Part shown: one piece after another, positions 6,491 through 8,179 of the stretch
How the letters are laid out: every line of letters starts with the position of its first letter
Numbering within the stretch: position 1 is the stretch's first letter
Made by a program: the position numbers and the translations under genes
Assembly (NCBI GenBank): GCA_946480845.1
Contig: CAMLLJ010000122.1
Location: forward strand, 1 to 8,179
DNA: 8,179 nucleotides
Reading direction: 5' to 3'
Source: an uncultured Gemmatimonadota bacterium
GTDB lineage: Bacteria > Gemmatimonadota > Gemmatimonadetes > Gemmatimonadales > GWC2-71-9
Notes under the pieces: generated by a model
Database searches by the model: none
Told to the model about the DNA's origin: nothing
What the model saw: the letters and a program-made list of their open reading frames with translations, nothing else

Positions 6491-7749
6491 TGGCTCGATA
6501 CAAGCTCCCGGCCGCCGTCGCGGTCTTCACCGCAGCCGCATTCTTCGCGGCCACTGGCAATTGGCCATGGCCGCGGCTCGACCCCGATGCGACCCCGCCA
6601 CAGATCGTCGCGGCGGAGCCGGAGCCCACGCACACCGAGTTCGCCGACACCCTGGGGCGGGGAGAGACCATCTCCGAGCTGTTCGCCCGCAACGGCATCA
6701 CGGGAATCGACCTGAGCGCGCTGGCCGGCTCGATCGATCCGCGGCGGCTCCGGGCAGGGCAGGTGTTCCGGATGCGCCGGCCGATCGCCGACTCGACGCC
6801 CGACCGTGTCACCATCCGCACGGGGCCGGAGCAGCGGGTGCTCTTCACCCGGGCGGCGACGGGCTGGGACTCGAACGTCGAGACCATCGCCTGGGCGCCC
6901 GAAGTGATCCGGCTGAGCGGCAGCATCGACGCCTCCCTCTATGAGGCCCTCGACCGCCAGGTGCCCGACTCGCTGCTCGGCGGCCCCGAGCGCGAGCGGC
7001 TGGCGTGGGGCATCGCCGACGTCTTTGCCTGGCAGATCGACTTTTCGCGCGACGTGCGCGCGGGCGACCGCTTCCAGGTGCTGGTCGAGCGGCTGGTCTC
7101 CGAGGAAGGCGAAGTGCGCTTCGGCCGGGTGCTCGCCGGCGATTTCGAGATGGAGCGCCGGCACCTGACCGCCTTCCGCTTCGCCGAAGGCGCCACGCCG
7201 GCGTTCTATGACAGCGAGGGCAACTCGCTCCGCCGCGCCTTCCTGCGCGCGCCGGTGGAGTTCCGCCGCATCTCGTCCAACTTCTCCCGCGCGCGCTTCC
7301 ATCCCGTGCTGGGCCGCACCCGGCGCCACGAGGGCACCGACTACGCCGCGAGCACCGGCACGCGCGTGATGGCCGCCGGCGAGGGCACCGTGATCCGCGC
7401 CGGCCGGGCCGGCGGCTACGGCAACATGGTGGAGATCCGCCACCGCAACGGCATCACCACCCGCTACGCGCACCTGAGCCGGATCCTCACCCGGAGTGGC
7501 GCGCGAGTGGGGCAGGGCCAGGTGATCGGGCTGGTCGGGTCCACCGGACTCGCCAGCGGACCGCACCTGCACTACGAGTTCCGCGTCAACGGCGCGGCGA
7601 AGGACTCGCGCCGCGTGGACCTCGGCAATGGCGCGCCGGTGGCAAGGAGCCGCCGCGCCGCGTTCGAGGCCGAGCGCGACCGGCTGGCGGCACTGCTCTA
7701 CGGCGGCACCGTCACGCCCCCTGCGCAGCTCGTAGCGACGGCCAACTGA
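6490..7749 (+). CDS. MepM-like M23 peptidoglycan endopeptidase
   Basis: Probable envelope-located zinc endopeptidase that cuts peptidoglycan crosslinks. The protein is 419 aa. Residues about 6-22 form a hydrophobic signal peptide or membrane anchor. A LysM/OapA-like segment (51-95, with RGETISELFARNGI and LRAGQVFRM) is followed by a Csd3-N2/MepM-type middle domain (about 141-236, with FAWQIDFSRDVRAGDRFQVL). The LytM/M23 catalytic domain (about 262-375) keeps all expected ligands: His280 and Asp284 in HEGTD, His328 in YAHLS, and His359 and His361 in HLHYE. It therefore looks active, unlike degenerate LytM regulators of the EnvC/NlpD kind. The architecture matches E. coli MepM and Helicobacter Csd3. 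Its ATG overlaps the ftsZ stop (TGATG), a tight link to division. The exact bond cut (D,D-crosslink being most likely) is inferred from family, not seen. Confidence 0.9.
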   Translation: MARYKLPAAVAVFTAAAFFAATGNWPWPRLDPDATPPQIVAAEPEPTHTEFADTLGRGETISELFARNGITGIDLSALAGSIDPRRLRAGQVFRMRRPIADSTPDRVTIRTGPEQRVLFTRAATGWDSNVETIAWAPEVIRLSGSIDASLYEALDRQVPDSLLGGPERERLAWGIADVFAWQIDFSRDVRAGDRFQVLVERLVSEEGEVRFGRVLAGDFEMERRHLTAFRFAEGATPAFYDSEGNSLRRAFLRAPVEFRRISSNFSRARFHPVLGRTRRHEGTDYAASTGTRVMAAGEGTVIRAGRAGGYGNMVEIRHRNGITTRYAHLSRILTRSGARVGQGQVIGLVGSTGLASGPHLHYEFRVNGAAKDSRRVDLGNGAPVARSRRAAFEAERDRLAALLYGGTVTPPAQLVATAN

Positions 7750-7761
7750 CCGCGGTGAAAC

Positions 7762-7780
7762 CGGCCGCCCCGGGCGGCCG
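7762..7780 (+). terminator. GC-rich inverted repeat, possible weak terminator or attenuator
   Basis: CGGCCGCCC (7762-7770) and GGGCGGCCG (7772-7780) are perfect inverted repeats around one central C; a realistic hairpin would have a 7-pair stem and a 5-base loop. It lies in the 43-base gap after the M23 stop. No T-run follows (the next bases are TACCCTCCC), so an efficient intrinsic terminator is doubtful; it may only reduce read-through or protect the upstream 3' end. Confidence 0.35.
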
Positions 7781-7792
7781 TACCCTCCCGTA

Positions 7793-8179
7793 GTGAACAT
7801 CCCGACCATGGCCACGCAGCTGGCGCTTGCGGCGGTCCTCGCCATCGCGCTGGCCGCGATCACCTATCTCGGGCTCGAGCGTCTTGGGCGCCGGGGCATC
7901 CCCCCGATGCTCGCGCGCGCCGTCGCCTGGACGGCGCTCGGGCTCCTCCTGCTCAACGTGAGCTGTCCCGTGGCGCCCCAAGCGAGGCGCCCGATCGTGC
8001 TGCTCGACGCCTCGCTCAGCATGTCGGCGCCCGGCGCCGGCTGGGCCGAGGCCCGGGCGGCCGCGGCCGGGCTCGGCGACGTGCGCCGGTTCGGCGACGA
8101 GCGCGCGGCCGCCGATACGCTGCCGTCGCTCGGGCGCTCGGCGCTCGCCCCGGCGCTCCGCGCTGCGGCCGCATCGGAC
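7793..8179 (+). CDS. Membrane-anchored VWA-domain protein, BatA-like (3' truncated)
   Basis: The frame is open from GTG 7793 to the window end (129 codons, no stop), so this is the 5' part of a longer gene. Two hydrophobic segments (residues about 8-28 and 39-58) come first, followed by VLLDASLSMS (69-78). Asp72, Ser74 and Ser76 form the DxSxS metal-binding (MIDAS) motif of a von Willebrand A domain, and GRSALAPAL near the end resembles the later MIDAS segment. Two N-terminal membrane helices then a VWA domain is the layout of BatA-type proteins and of large membrane proteins with VWA and glutamine-amidotransferase-like domains. The start is uncertain: neither GTG 7793 nor in-frame ATG 7808 has a Shine-Dalgarno. 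Codon bias matches its neighbours. Whether it belongs to the division operon or starts a new unit is open; the inverted repeat just upstream leans to the latter. No precise function can be given. Confidence 0.75.
   Translation, partial: MNIPTMATQLALAAVLAIALAAITYLGLERLGRRGIPPMLARAVAWTALGLLLLNVSCPVAPQARRPIVLLDASLSMSAPGAGWAEARAAAAGLGDVRRFGDERAAADTLPSLGRSALAPALRAAAASD

Noticed and set aside
7755..7793. 12-codon reading frame (GTG 7755 to TAG 7791-7793) overlapping the inverted repeat and touching the GTG of the VWA gene
   Set aside because: A leader-peptide attenuator came to mind, but there is no run of regulatory codons, no clear ribosome site and no competing hairpin. It is short enough to occur by chance.
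6148..7863. 571-codon open frame on the minus strand across the M23 gene, and similar long minus-strand frames (for example 687-1931, 1651-3081, 5258-6481)
   Set aside because: Each lies opposite a clearly recognised gene, and the translations are low-complexity Arg/Ala/Gly/His-rich with no family motifs. Long antisense frames are expected where third codon positions are mostly G or C.

Overview
The window is a stretch of a bacterial division and cell-wall (dcw) cluster, with every gene on the + strand and almost no intergenic DNA. It is GC-rich (roughly 70% by eye) and has the codon bias of a high-GC genome. The peptidoglycan genes are ordinary, FtsA and the FtsZ tail peptide are both present, and a MepM-like periplasmic endopeptidase is included, so a Gram-negative-type (diderm) organism is likely. 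Gemmatimonadota or a similar high-GC environmental lineage is my best guess. That placement rests on overall impression, not on a diagnostic marker.

Layout: 1-822 is the C-terminal part of ftsW (cut by the window edge), then murG (819-1973), murC (1984-3357), ftsQ (3354-4028), ftsA (4025-5275), ftsZ (best start 5297, to 6490), a LysM-like/M23 metallopeptidase of MepM type (6490-7749), and the first 129 codons of a membrane-anchored von Willebrand A (VWA) protein (7793 to the window end). The largest gap is 43 bases (7750-7792), which holds a GC-rich inverted repeat. No RNA genes, mobile elements, CRISPR arrays or long repeats were seen.

How the genes work together: FtsW polymerises lipid II into septal glycan. 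MurG makes lipid II from lipid I. MurC makes UDP-MurNAc-L-Ala at the start of the stem-peptide pathway. FtsQ, FtsA and FtsZ build and anchor the divisome. The M23 enzyme probably cuts peptide crosslinks so that new septal wall can be inserted or split. Three junctions (ftsW/murG, murC/ftsQ, ftsQ/ftsA) are the same 4-base GTGA overlap, and ftsZ/M23 is a TGATG overlap, so the block is probably one translationally coupled operon.

I found no new system here. The points worth a second look are small: substitutions in highly conserved motifs of FtsW and FtsA, the coupling of a wall endopeptidase to ftsZ, a relatively AT-rich murG/murC junction with promoter-like sequence and no Shine-Dalgarno, and the truncated VWA gene at the right edge.
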